This document shows, piece by piece, positions 40,341 through 49,660 of a DNA stretch of 64,000 nt. This DNA is from Pardosa pseudoannulata. Its lineage: Eukaryota > Arthropoda > Arachnida > Araneae > Lycosidae. Position numbers and translations under genes: made by a program. Below the pieces are notes generated by a model. That model was not told the origin of the DNA. It saw only the letters and a program-made list of their open reading frames with translations, and searched no databases. Location of the stretch: contig CM063509.1 in the NCBI GenBank assembly GCA_032207245.1, positions 106,368,021 to 106,432,020 on the forward strand, in the 5' to 3' direction. Each line of letters opens with the position of its first letter. Positions within the stretch are counted from its first letter, which is position 1.

Positions 40341-40886
40341 ACTCTTGATACTATACTGTAAAATGTTTTAAAATGTTTTCTTTTTTAGTTTCCATCAGAC
40401 CTCCAGGATAAAGTTAAGCTTCACTTTAATCATCGACCTCAACGAGATCTTCACAATAGCCGTAGCAGTCCTGAATTACGCACCATTAGAGTTCCTATAC
40501 CAACATTCCCCCCAACAGCCATGGTTTATTCTGTAAATAATGTTCCCCGTGCCTTAGACTCTGATTCAGATTCTCAGAATCTTCCAGACTATGTTTCTGC
40601 AGCTATTATGGCCAAAGTTTTAGAAGAACGAAGCAAAGAACGCATTGATAAACAAGAACATTGTCGAGTGTGTTGGTATAGGAGACATTCTGTGGATCAG
40701 AAAGAAAAAAGCACACAGACTTCAAATTCGATTTTAGATTTACAAAATAGTAATCACATTGCACAAGTGCATTTAAGAGATAGGAGTGAGTCCACATCTA
40801 GTATTGAATCATATGCTCTAGAAAACAGAGCAATATGCTCTAGAATCCGCAATGGCTCTGTTACAAGTACAGAAACTGCTATATAA
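23001..40886 (+). CDS. TJAP1: TJAP1/BEGAIN-family coiled-coil scaffold protein (complete, 8 coding exons)
   Basis: Family role: TJAP1 (Pilt) is a tight-junction and Golgi/trafficking-associated adaptor; BEGAIN is a related postsynaptic protein. Seen: exons 23001-23024, 23112-23152, 26442-26483, 31969-32136, 32531-32597, 35008-35115, 38144-38227 and 40389-40886 join to 343 codons plus stop. An in-frame TAA 12 nt upstream supports the ATG. Residues 7-17 hold five Cys. Residues about 37-150 are coiled coil containing NQGLEDKLLKLVDKFETEK. Next comes QYRNDCNIAIQLLQCKPSNF and the SFPSDLQDKVKLHF block, both matching TJAP1 and BEGAIN. Residues about 246-258 (YVSAAIMAKVLEE) match the family's 'VIAKVLE' motif. 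The tail carries KSTQT (285-289) and ends in ETAI. It is shorter than vertebrate TJAP1 (about 550 aa). I cannot say whether TJAP1 or BEGAIN is the better name; the two vertebrate genes are paralogues. Confidence 0.92.
23112..23152 (+). CDS. TJAP1: TJAP1-like exon 2 (Cys cluster)
   Basis: A 41-nt exon with acceptor TTTTCAG and donor GTTAGT. It encodes ECGCLCKKCITSI and the first two bases of an Arg codon. Together with exon 1 it gives the N-terminal cysteine cluster. Confidence 0.8.
24172..25320 (+). mobile_element. hAT element with transposase C-terminal remnant
   Basis: Starts CAGGCATGCCAAACCCGTGG and ends GGGTTAAGTACCCTTG. Exact 8-bp flanks GTCTAGTC lie at 24164-24171 and 25321-25328. It contains a plus-strand remnant of a hAT dimerisation domain, so it derives from an autonomous element. 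It is inside intron 2 of the TJAP1-like gene. Confidence 0.88.
24654..24908 (+). pseudogene. hAT transposase dimerisation-domain fragment
   Basis: The frame contains NFPNLRRLAICIISTFGTTY and RCESFFSKLNLVKIKCHSKL, matching the C-terminal dimerisation region of GTF2IRD2/ZBED-like hAT transposases ('P.L...A..I...FGSTY.CE..FS..N..KSK.R..L'). There is no upstream BED finger or catalytic region in frame and the ATG-equivalent start is arbitrary. Confidence 0.72.
26442..26483 (+). CDS. TJAP1: TJAP1-like exon 3
   Basis: A 42-nt phase 2-2 exon with acceptor ATCTTTTAG and donor GTAAGG. It encodes TWPNDEDEKFGSD, an acidic linker before the coiled coil. Confidence 0.78.
27224..27450. repeat. hAT-type 5' end fragment
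   Basis: Starts CAGGGGTGTTAAACTGGCAA and continues with CATATGTGGCCCATGAAG, the 'CAGGGGTGTCAAACT..GGCCC' pattern of many hAT elements. No partner end or duplication found; probably truncated. Confidence 0.5.
27615..27785 (+). mobile_element. tRNA-derived SINE
   Basis: Family copy with box A-like TGGCCGATTGGTTAGGGTG and box B GGTTCAAATCC. Flanks CATCTAGAAG (27605-27614) and CATCTGGAAG (27786-27795) are a probable 10-bp duplication. Confidence 0.88.
28182..28227. repeat. (TA)n microsatellite
   Basis: About 23 TA units in intron 3 of the TJAP1-like gene. Confidence 0.97.
28702..29286 (+). mobile_element. LTR-like GC-rich segment with U5-type hairpin
   Basis: Strikingly GC-rich for this locus, with GGCGGCCGAAGACGG and many CG dinucleotides, a T17 run near 29040, AATAAA near 29121, a hairpin at 29199-29228 and an end GCATTACA at 29286. 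The 3' part mirrors that at 14090-14243. Likely a retrotransposon LTR; the left edge is not defined. Confidence 0.45.
29579..30912 (-). mobile_element. hAT element with internal duplications
   Basis: Starts CAGGGTTGGAAAAAAATCAT and ends AAACTATGCCAAACCTG. Flanks CTATGCAA and CTATACAT are an 8-bp duplication with two mismatches. A segment (GGATTTCAAGTTCTGTAATA onward) is present twice, near 30031 and near 30359. The same family occurs at 52138 and, inverted, at 61869. Confidence 0.78.
31376..31549 (+). mobile_element. tRNA-derived SINE with 13-bp target duplication
   Basis: Family copy with box B GGTTCAAATCTC. Flanks CCAGTTCTAATGG at 31363-31375 and 31550-31562 are identical. Confidence 0.9.
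31501..31941. repeat. 220-bp tandem duplication abutting TJAP1-like exon 4
   Basis: 31501-31720 and 31721-31941 are near-identical units (start CATTAG, end GCTTATAACCT). Each contains the last part of the SINE plus its downstream flank. The second unit ends 27 nt before the exon 4 acceptor. Confidence 0.88.
31969..32136 (+). CDS. TJAP1: TJAP1-like exon 4 (coiled coil)
   Basis: A 168-nt phase 2-2 exon. It encodes QEIESLKRQLLEREYHILK and later WKDKFER, a heptad-rich helix aligning with the 'DKFKDKFRRL' region of TJAP1. A 220-bp tandem duplication ends 27 nt upstream of the exon. Confidence 0.9.
32531..32597 (+). CDS. TJAP1: TJAP1-like exon 5 (coiled coil)
   Basis: A 67-nt exon encoding LFDSHKKLQKVNQGLEDKLL and KL, with the invariant NQ-LEDKL signature of the TJAP1/BEGAIN family. 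Phase 2 in, phase 0 out; donor GTAGGT. Confidence 0.93.
32747..33046. mobile_element. TTAA-flanked MITE (piggyBac-like) with nested SINE
   Basis: Perfect 15-bp inverted repeats TTAACCCTCTGACTG (32747-32761) and CAGTCAGAGGGTTAA (33032-33046) include TTAA at both outer ends. Short ends starting CCC next to TTAA are typical of piggyBac-type MITEs. No transposase is present. Confidence 0.78.
32778..32948 (+). mobile_element. tRNA-derived SINE nested in a MITE
   Basis: Diverged family copy (TTTGTGGGTTCTAATC box B region; CATGTAGCAAAAATGTAGAC tail) lying wholly within the 32747-33046 MITE. Confidence 0.72.
33125..33174. repeat. (TA)n microsatellite
   Basis: About 25 TA units adjoining a hAT-like element. 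Confidence 0.97.
33175..33939. mobile_element. hAT-like element with 'AAAGTCATGGA' subterminal repeats
   Basis: The left end reads GGTTTCTGCTCACCTGGAAA and the right end GGCAGATACCCTG; both carry copies of AAAGTCATGGA-type motifs in inverted or direct order. It is flanked by TA-rich sequence on both sides, consistent with insertion in a (TA)n tract. The first bases of the left end seem lost. Confidence 0.55.
34621..34787 (+). mobile_element. tRNA-derived SINE (diverged)
   Basis: Copy with GGATTCAAATCCCACT box B and AGCATGGATGTTTGTAGCCA body. Boundaries approximate. Confidence 0.75.
35008..35115 (+). CDS. TJAP1: TJAP1-like exon 6 (coiled coil, GC donor)
   Basis: A 108-nt phase 0-0 exon encoding VDKFETEKNALTRDVADL, TTRLVEARLSIND and LEEQN. 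It ends AAT|GCAAGT: a GC 5' splice site is the only reading that keeps the next, strongly conserved exon in frame. Confidence 0.92.
35505..35771. repeat. Truncated piggyBac-like MITE, inverted relative of 56897
   Basis: The segment is the reverse complement of about 56920-57150 (shared CAAAACAAAACRGAAATAG-type block and TTTTTAACGTAGAC) and ends GAATACC before TTAA (35768-35771). Its other end is missing. Confidence 0.6.
36471..36915. other. GC-shifted unrecognised segment, likely mobile DNA
   Basis: Base composition changes abruptly and CG dinucleotides are frequent (for example GACGCGGTCACAC). A 92-codon frame is present but I recognise no domain. Probably a retrotransposon or LTR fragment; no ends found. 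Confidence 0.3.
37199..38007. mobile_element. Non-autonomous hAT element with nested SINE
   Basis: Starts CAAGGCCGTAGGCAAGGG and ends TTTCTGGCTACGGTCCTG; exact 8-bp flanks GGTATATG at 37191-37198 and 38008-38015. Same family as 21563. A SINE sits inside it. Confidence 0.88.
37371..37553 (+). mobile_element. tRNA-derived SINE nested in hAT element
   Basis: The best-preserved family copy: TGGCCGAATGGTTAGAGTG box A, GGTTCGAATCCC box B, CCAAACCAAACCAAA tail. Flanks ATCGGCCATAAATGT (37356-37370) and ATCGGCCCTAAATGT (37554-37568) show a 15-bp duplication with one mismatch. Confidence 0.95.
38144..38227 (+). CDS. TJAP1: TJAP1-like exon 7
   Basis: An 84-nt phase 0-0 exon with acceptor CTCCTAATAG and donor GTAAGT. 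It encodes VQYRNDCNIAIQLLQCKPSN, the most conserved block of the family ('YRxDCNLAxQLLxC'). Confidence 0.94.
38917..39160. other. GC-shifted segment, possible LTR fragment
   Basis: Contains AAGTCGGGGCTGTGG and, on the minus strand, AATAAAGGATGACTGG, a poly(A)-signal-like layout. No ends or coding sequence recognised. Confidence 0.25.
39830..40030. other. GC-shifted segment, possible LTR fragment
   Basis: A compositional island with a minus-strand GGAATAAAGTTTAAATCAG signal. Probably mobile DNA; unrecognised. Confidence 0.25.
40302..40337. repeat. (TA)n microsatellite near TJAP1-like exon 8
   Basis: About 18 TA units, ending about 50 nt before the last exon's acceptor. Confidence 0.95.
40389..40886 (+). 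CDS. TJAP1: TJAP1-like terminal coding exon
   Basis: The exon starts after a T-rich acceptor (TTTTTTAG) and runs 165 codons to TAA. It begins FPSDLQDKVKLHF, equivalent to 'LPCELQDMVRKHL' of TJAP1. A Ser/Asp-rich linker, the YVSAAIMAKVLEE motif, a CRVCWYRRH patch, KSTQT and a Ser-rich tail ending ETAI follow. Confidence 0.94.
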   Translation, partial: FPSDLQDKVKLHFNHRPQRDLHNSRSSPELRTIRVPIPTFPPTAMVYSVNNVPRALDSDSDSQNLPDYVSAAIMAKVLEERSKERIDKQEHCRVCWYRRHSVDQKEKSTQTSNSILDLQNSNHIAQVHLRDRSESTSSIESYALENRAICSRIRNGSVTSTETAI

Positions 40887-43756
40887 ATAAGCTATTTGGT
40901 TTGTACTTTGTGTGGACTATTGAAATAAGTATCTTCCTCCAAAATATTCTGTAAAAATACCATTGCCAAAGATGTTTCTCTTTTATTCCCATTCCTTCAT
41001 TTTGAAGTTCAAGAAATTTACGAAAATCACTTTTGCATGTTATATTTTTATAATATAAAAATCACTTATCAAACATTAAGAGTTTTAATTAGCCTCCTAA
41101 TCATCCCAATTCTATTTTGAATGTTGATTCTTAAAAATTAGAATTGCTAGATTACAATTGTATTTCATAATAGTATTTTTCTTGTGATTTCTTTTAAAGT
41201 AAGGATTTGTTTGTTCTGCCTTCATTCCATGATAACAAACTTTTGAAGTCTAATGAGTTACCTTATGTTTTGTGATATCCTTGTGACTTTTTTGTTTGTT
41301 TGTTTGATATTTCTCTACAATGATTAAAAATCTTTATGACAAAACTCTTCATGGAATATTTTTAATTAAAACTAGACAGTGAGAACAATTTTGCTTCTTT
41401 TTTAAAAAAGATAAAAATGATTATGTAAAATAAAATATAGCATATATGCACAATGTTTGTGAATCACTTAACTATTTGCTTTAAATTACAAATTTAGGAA
41501 ATATCTAAGTTAATTTTAGTTCAGCAATTTAAGTGTCTGTTATATATATTACAAGTTAAGGTTAGGAATAGTTAGGAAAATAATTTTAATAATCATTAAG
41601 TGCCTGCTTATAAATTAATTGGTTTTATGCCATAGGAATGTATTTAGCTTTAATATGTTTAAAAATAAACCTAATTCTACAACTGACATTTTTTCCAGTG
41701 TTAACTTTTATATTTAATTCTTTAAAATTGTTGTATTTTTATTGTAGCTTGAGTAATATATCATTTATTGCACTCCTGCTAGTCTGAACATTTATTCTTT
41801 TTGCTTAGGTCATTTGCATTTAATAAATTTCTTATACAGTTGAATTCATTTATAACAAAGATGAAGGAACCAAGACAATTTGCTCATTAAATCTGAGAGT
41901 TCATAAAAACTGATGAACTCTCAGATATAAGAGTATCAAATGCATAAAAATGAATTAGGAACATATTAAAATGGCTTACTTTTTATTTTTCTTAACTTAT
42001 ACAAAAGAATAAAATCCAGTCAGTTTCATTTTGATTTGAATTTTGTTCCCTTTTCAACAATTTTTCAATGTATAGCACTCATAACATTGAATACATTACC
42101 TTCAAAATCTCTTGATTGTAAGAATGTATTTGTGTGGCATATTCCATTGCTTGGGAAATGCTGGTAAAAGTTATATTTTCCTTGTCACAGTTTTCAGCTT
42201 CTGCTTTCAGTGATACCTGAGAGCTCTTTATTATTGCAAGGATAATTTTTTTTTCATTAGAACTTCTAATATAACCAGTTTGTCTTCAATTATAACATAA
42301 TCTTGGAATTCTGATTCTGTAATTTTTAAATTATTAATCAATAAAAATTTAGACTTTTATTTATTTTGTTCTTCCTTGTTACTTACAGACCAGAAGATTT
42401 TCAAGCAATATCATGATAAAAAATTCTAAATTAAAGTTATGTTTACAATAAAAGAGTTTTATACAGTTCTTTCAACATGAAAGCAACCCTTTTTAAGTAA
42501 TTTACTCTTTAAACCTAAGTTTTCATTAAATCAAGGTTCCTAATAAATGAGTTTGACTGTATTTACTATTGCCATGTAATTTAAAATCTTTTAATAATAA
42601 ATTTGATTTTTATAACTTAATTTCTTTTATTATATATTAATATAAATTTGACATCTTATTTGTATACTTTCACTTTTAGACTAAACTATCACTTTTATTG
42701 CTTGATATAATTTCATTTACTGCACTAAAAAATTAAAGACAATTTATATTTATATGTGTTATTTTAAATTTGTTTGACTTCTGCTTTGAATGAAATTTTT
42801 TTCTTTTTTATCTGACATAAATAGGAAAGTAACTCTTTTGGTGCTTAATACTAAGATCAAGTATTTGGAAACTGCATTTTCTTGCAGATAATTTGTGCTT
42901 TAGATTGTTAATAAGCAGTACCTCTTTATACAGTTTTATTGTCCTAAATGTTGAAATTTAATGTTTATAATAAAATAACCCTAAAGATAATATTTATTAT
43001 TCCAATTGTATATTTGTTCATAGTGTAATTATGTACATAGATGTATTTATTATTTTGATGACTTATCTCACAGTAAAATTCTGGTCCTTAAAGATATAAA
43101 AATATTTAGTGGCTTAATATATTGAATTTCATTTCCATTTGAATTGTTCATACTTTATGAATTTTGTAAATTGAATATAATTATCTGCATTTTACTTCCT
43201 TTTTAATACCATAAAATTTTTTTCCTCCTTAAGTAAGACATTTTATCTTCTTTGCATTTTGTGTATTTGATTTTTGAATAATTGTATTTAAAGAATAAAA
43301 TGTATACAGATGCAATAAGAAATCCATTAAACAAATCAGCACAACATTTTAAATGGCTTTTCTGTGAAAAACTGTTTTTAAATTTTTTTTCTCTATTATA
43401 AGTAAAAATGAATGCAATATATATAACTAAACCTTTCATTTTTAAATTAATTTTGTCACATTTAAAAGCTATTCACTCTGTGCTATTAAAACCAAATATC
43501 TCTTAAGCACACCAAAATATATCACTGATGTTAAAAATTTTGGAGTGGTAACAGGTTTAATGGAGTAATTCAGTTATAAATTAAGGATTTTTCATACCAA
43601 AGTTTCGTACCAATTCAATAAATTTGTTATTGTGTATTATCTTTTTATAATCCCGAATTTAACAAAACAATATTTTACTAAGTAAGATTTCTCAACTTTC
43701 TTATTTTGTACAAGCAGTTCCCATTTCAAATGAAGTCTTTAAGGGGATAACATATA
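40887..43756 (+). other. TJAP1-like 3' UTR and AT-rich intergenic sequence
   Basis: No protein-coding exon is recognisable. The 3' UTR must begin here; AATAAA-type signals occur near 41667 and 41822 and ATAAAA variants are frequent, so the cleavage site cannot be chosen from sequence. I see no repeat with clear ends in this stretch. Confidence 0.5.
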
Positions 43757-44281
43757 CTAAATTATGTTAGAGTTCACAAATGATAGCTTTCTGAGGTTCA
43801 TCTCAAGCATATGATGCCTGACATTCCAATAAATAAAGGTAATTGCCCCAGAAGGTGGGAGTGTCCCAGGAAGTGATAAAGTAAAATTGTTGCACACAGT
43901 TTGACAAGTCAAAACATGCTCTCCTATCATGGGAGCAGAGATGCAAAATATGCAATGAGGAGAATCCACTAAGTGAAGCCATAGATGATTCCTCAACAAG
44001 TCATGGCCAGTTCTTATTCTAAAAAGAGCTACTCCAATAGCTCTGGGAAGAGAGGGGTGTACTTTCTTATTTAAGAGAAATTACATCTCCTCCCAGAGGA
44101 AATGTCTTTGAAATGATATTCTAATTTTTTTAATATAGTATCTGATGATTTTCTTTATGTTTCTAAAAGGAGCATGAACTGTAGGTTGAACCAAATCACA
44201 ACTCTCCTTGGCGAGAGTGTCAGTACGTTCATTGCCATATACATTGCAGTGACTGGGAATCCATTGTAAAACCATTGCAAC
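43757..44281 (-). pseudogene. Non-LTR retrotransposon fragment: RNase H and C-terminal region
   Basis: On the minus strand one frame, broken by a TAA, encodes LQWIPSHCNVYGNERTDTLA, matching the RNase H C-terminal motif (W-I-P-S-H-C-x2-x-GNE-x-AD-x-LAK). It continues with PRAIGVALFRIRTGHDLL, RNHLWLHLVDSPHCIFC and GEHVLTC, the usual Cys/His tail of RNase-H-bearing non-LTR elements (Jockey/I-like). The catalytic reverse transcriptase is absent. It lies in the intergenic region between the convergent genes. Confidence 0.75.
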
Positions 44282-44419
44282 TCAGAAATCAACATATTTT
44301 TATTTCAGGCTCAGAAGAGAGCCAGCTATGACACATCCCTGGTTGGATGGTACATGAATGAATTCATAGAAAACAAACAGCAATTTTTAGCAGTGCCCTG
44401 TCCAGACGGGACACACTGT

Positions 44420-46985
44420 ATCATGAGTTCATAGGATCAAATTATTCTAAACTGATTGGCTTAAAAATGTTCAGGGTTTAGAAAAAGAAAGTAACATTAT
44501 TAAATTAGTTTTCATTGGCTTCTTCTATTTTCTTTGTTTACACTTGAGGAGTGTTTGCAGTGTTATTGTTACATTTTTAACCCGCCCTTTTGTAACTAGA
44601 ATCATATCCAAATGTTTTATATGTAATATAGTTAAATTGATAGTTTTATGTTTGAAAACTTCTCTACTATCAATCTTTTCCTTCTTCTGTGCAAATTGAG
44701 ATTATGAGGCTAAAGCCTGTTTCTGCTCCAGCAAAACTTACAGCTACAGTTTTTAAAATAATTTTAGCTTTGTAAATTCCTTTATGAATTATGTGATTTT
44801 CAGAGTTTTCAGAAACATTTCAAAGGTCTTCAATTAATTTATAAGTAATCAAATAAATAATGGACACACTTGTTTCCATAATAAAATATAAGCCTTTTTT
44901 ATTATAGAAACAAGTATGTCCATTATGTGAGAAAATCTTAATGTATTTAAAATTTTTATCCAGTTTAACTAAGTGCAGTTTTGATTGTTCCAATTATTTA
45001 CTTATTTTTAAATAATGGAATGAGGAAATTTGAAGAACCAATTTGCAAATTCCAGTTGATTATCATCATTGCCTTTAAGTATATATGTAAAATAAATCTG
45101 ATGTAATTTCACATAAAATGATTAATTGTAATAATCTAGTAGTAGGTCTAGCAGAAAAAAATATAACAACTTCAGAAGATTTAACTGTAGGAATGAAGAA
45201 CTGCATTGGCGACAGTCAAAGCAGAAATGTGAAGGAAATATATACATATATGTATTTCATTCATTCTTAATGGCAATGATGGGATTCAGCTGGTATGCAC
45301 ATGCTGGTCCTTCAAATTTCCTTAAACCTGTTTTTAAAAATAAACAAATTATTTGAAAAATCAAAAATGCTATTAATGTAAAATAATTATTTGATAATCT
45401 TTTATTTTATAATATGAAAATAAAAGGCAGCATCCAATTAAATTTGTCTAGATCATGTGACAACTTCTTAAAAATAAAGCTCTCAAATTGTTCAAAAGCA
45501 TATTTTCATCAAATGGTGTTTCTAGTCAAATTTTGCTCTTCAATCTATTTATTTCATATGGCTTCCCCTGAGAAGTTAGAAAATTTACTATTCTAAATTT
45601 TAATTTCTTGTTATGAATCTCAGCAATTATTTCTAATGACATTTTCAATCTTGGTATCGTAACTAGTTTCATTTAACAATTCTTTTAGTAATTTGAACAA
45701 TATACATTTTTTTTTCATGTTTATAAACAGTAGCTTGCACATATAAAGTATCCAATCACGCATAAACTTTAAACTCCTAAACACCAGATAACCAATATAC
45801 AAGGGTTCTCACGCATAATTCTTAATTATTTAATGATGAGCTTAAAATTTGTTTTTATATTACCTTATAAAGTGCATAAAAGTTTTCTCCTTGTTAAACT
45901 GATAGTAAACATAAAGTAAATGAAACCTGGAAATATGCTTCAAAATTGTGATTCTAAATTCAAGTATTACTGTATTATGCTTTAATAATAATTGATAATA
46001 AAAAATTTACAGAATTAGTTAATGCTAGCATATATTAGAAATATTAACTTCAAATTGCAGTTTCTAACAGGGTTTGTACAATGCTTTAAATACTTTTTTC
46101 CCAATGTGTTTTATGTGCTTTTTTAAAAATACAAAATTATATGGTATTGCTTTTCTTTCTTTTGCATATTATCACAGATTTTCATAATATATGTTTATTG
46201 CAAACATAGTATGTTTTTATTTGATTGTTATTAAAATATTTTGAAGTAATATTAATAGGTAATCCACTTCATAGTTCTTCTTCTTGTTATTTTATACCAA
46301 CAGTTCACATTTAATTTGAAAATGCAATAACTATACTCCGAAAGTTTGCTTAGGTGATGAATTACTCAAAAATTTAGAAAACCAATACAGATTTGTAATT
46401 ACTAAGTCTGCATTATGATGATGTGACAATGGGTGCTTCTTGTTAATTGTGTATAAACCCTGTTAAATGAATAAATGTTTTCATTTCTTTTTAATTTTAT
46501 CATAAAGGTTTACATTGGAATATACATAAAGAGTAAAATTTGAAAATGCAAATAAATGTATCCAAAAAATTTGCATTGCACAAAATTTTATAGATTGTAA
46601 TAACTAAATCTTGGCTGCTATAAATTTGTGTCAGTGGTCATTTTTTATTTTCTTTTTACTCCTCAACTGAGTATGAACCCTTTTTTAGAATTTACAGGAT
46701 TCCTACTAAAAAAAACTAATTACATGTCCACAAATTATTGATAAATTTTACTAAATGTTGATCTATAAAACTCCAAATAAAAGAGAAGATTAGTTTATGT
46801 GAGCTTTAAATCATTAAAAAAAATCTAGAGACTTATAACCCTTTTTTTATCAGATTAAAAAGAAAAAAATGTAAGTATCCCCAAACACACAAACAAGTGT
46901 AAGTTAACCATCAACATCTTATAAAAATTACTTTAAAAAAAATTTAAATTAACAAACTGCAAAATTGATATAAAAAAAATTGTAA
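44420..46985. other. Intergenic AT-rich sequence
   Basis: No gene or repeat with clear ends recognised. Short hairpin-like and simple AT stretches only. Confidence 0.45.
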
Positions 46986-47785
46986 TCCCCTATGTTATCT
47001 GTCCATCTGTCAACAAGTTTATGAAGCGGTTGGACCTGGAATGGATAGGGGCATCCATATTGGATTCTTGATAAGTTAGGGAAAGCAAACTTCAAAACAA
47101 GCCTTTAAAACGTTCGAAATCCACCCCTTGCCCCCTCTTTGAGCATTTAATGCAATTATTTCAAGTCCTACTTTCTCCAGTTAAGAGCAGTTGATGAAAT
47201 TTAGTAGTTTATCACACAATAAATAGGTAAAAATTACATTTTTTTCTTGCATTATGATGTCATTTATTTAACCATCTCATTTATTAATTTCTTATTTTAA
47301 ATTATTTAAATCTCGCCTGCATTATTTTCATACATTTTATTCCTGAACTCAGATATCCTGTAAATAATTTGGCTTAAATAAATAGATTAGGTACATATGT
47401 GATAATTTTAAATTTAATAGATTTTTTTTTTTTTCCAATGAAAATTTTGTCACCAGTATTAACAACCAATTCTGTTCATAAAAGTCTAGGAGTCTATTTC
47501 ACGGAATAATAAATATGTTATATATCTTTGAAAATTAAGAAGTTTGCGTGTTTGTTTTTTATACATAACCACACGGTTTGATTAAATGAATTCAATGTGA
47601 TTCTAAACTGCATTCACAGCATCGGGAGACTTTAGAGGAGTATGAAGATACAAAAACTATTGAGTGTGTACCAGATAATTCTCAGTCAACATAAAACCCT
47701 TTTTTTGCCTGTCTTATAGAGTATTTTACAATTCTGGAAAATTAAAAATTTTACTAATCCCGTCATATGATGGGCTATATGCTAG
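46986..47785 (+). mobile_element. Putative non-autonomous Helitron, copy 2
   Basis: Begins TCCCCTATGTTATCTGTCC and ends with CCCGTCATATGATGGG (47759-47774), a 7-nt spacer and CTAG (47782-47785) followed by T. It is the inverted copy of 6860-7846 (shared ATGAAGCGGTTGGACCTGGA and the long central region), about 800 bp. TC start, subterminal hairpin and CTAG-T end fit a Helitron; no protein is encoded. Confidence 0.55.
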
Positions 47786-49435
47786 TTGTTTAATATTTTA
47801 TTTTACTGGAAAGTGATTTTGGAAATAATGCAATTCTGCAGATTAATTCAGCAAAATCAGCAAATTTGTTCAAAATAATTTTATTGCCTTGCATTTGAGA
47901 TTTTATTTATTTTCATTTTTTATAGCTAATTGTGTTCAACTGCACAGAAGATAAAATGTCCATACTCCACAATCGTACTGATAATGTTAAAACTGCTTAC
48001 AGAAAGGTGCTTATATCTATGTGTGCTCATGTATGTTTAGGATGTCAATAACTGAGAAAAAAAAATAATGAGCTTGCAAACTTTGTAAACCTTAATAAAA
48101 ATAAACTTTATGAATGTACTAATCTTGTATTTTTATTGAATTTTAAAAATATGATGACATATATTAAACTAGTATTTTATATTTTCATGAAAATGAAACA
48201 ATTTACTTTCTTAATAGAAAAAGATCTCTATAATTAATTTACAACTTCTCATCTTCAGAATAAATTTAAGATTTTGATTTTTGTAAAGATGATTGGATAA
48301 AGCAATTTAAAAAAATAGTAAATTTTCATTTATACAAAAATTAAAAAACTTTTTATTCACATGTCATGGAAACAAGTGAAGTGCTTGTTTTTCCATTCCA
48401 AAAAAATGATAGCCATTTTCAATGTCATTTATAATTTCCAGCAAAACAGTAATTCAGAGAAAATTTTTCTAATTATAATATATTAACTAGTTTTCCCATT
48501 CAAAACAAACCTTGGATAAACTGTTAATGTAGAAGCTGAAATAATCTTGATTATTACTTATATTAAATAATTTATAGACATGTTTTCTTATTATTTTTTA
48601 AATAATTTTTATAGTATGTTGTGAGTACTGCTGTCAACTCTTTGCAATACAAAATCTAATTAACACAAAAACATACTAAAGATTTAAAAACCACTATTTC
48701 AACTGGGGAATTTAAACCAGTTGTTTCTGGTACCAAAAGGTTGAACATTACCTGTATATTCATCATCCACCAAACTATTTTCAGACAACTATGAAATAAG
48801 GAAACTTCAGTGCTGATAAATCTAATGCAAGTTTTTAAGTCAATTTTATTTTGGTTCCAATGTACAATTAAACTTTTTGAAAATGAAGTAGTTAACATGA
48901 TGTTATACACTAATATATGAAATGTTTATATATCTCTTGGGATTTTAATGTATTTGACATGTTAGTAGAATTTAAAAAAAATTTATTGAATGGTTATATG
49001 TGTAACCTTTTTATTGATATATATTTAAAAGAATGAAATTTAAAACTTAAATGAATAAAACGAAGAAGAATAGAAATTTATATGCATTTATTTTTTCATG
49101 AAAAGTATATAAAAACAATCAAAACAGAATTAAGAAAATAACAAATTAAAAGGAAATGTTGAAAAAGTTAGGTAAATTGACAGGAACATGAATAATAAAT
49201 TGTTTTTAATGGTTAATAATTTTTAAACAGATCAAATCTCCTACAAATCAATTGTTTTAAGACTTTTTAAGTAAAAAAATCTTAAATTCTGAAATAAAAC
49301 ATATGAAAAAAATTACAAGTTTATTATTAATAATACTACACTAACAAAAATAATTTCAGCATTAGAAAAACTAGCAAAATAAATATATGTACATAGATTA
49401 TCACAGTTGCACTTTATAATTTAATATGATGCATA
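47786..49435. other. AT-rich intergenic sequence / WDR25 3' UTR
   Basis: Contains the WDR25 3' UTR next to 49436; otherwise nothing recognised. Confidence 0.45.
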
Positions 49436-49660
49436 TTATTTCAATATGTTTATATAACCATTATAATTAGTTGTAATCAATGTGCTAGAAAAATGTGGAT
49501 GCCATTTCAGTCTATTCGTTGGACATTTAAGTTCCATTTCAACACAATGAACAGTGCTTGTATTAGCATAATTATAGAAATACACATTTCCACCTGCATC
49601 ACCCGTGGCTAAGTATTTTCCATCTGGACTAAACTCGCACTCAATACCAAATCCAGCCAC
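49436..49660 (-). CDS. WDR25: WDR25 terminal exon
   Basis: A 225-nt exon including the TAA stop, with acceptor TTAATGCAG. It encodes VAGFGIECEFSPDGKYLATG, a complete WD blade and the closing strand (YNGYINILK). AATAAA-type signals on the minus strand lie downstream (for example near 49320), so the 3' UTR could be short. Confidence 0.93.
   Translation of the reverse strand: MAGFGIECEFSPDGKYLATGDAGGNVYFYNYANTSTVHCVEMELKCPTNRLKWHPHFSSTLITTNYNGYINILK

Noticed and set aside
40606..40797. Minus-strand 63-codon frame
   Set aside because: Shadow of the TJAP1-like last exon.
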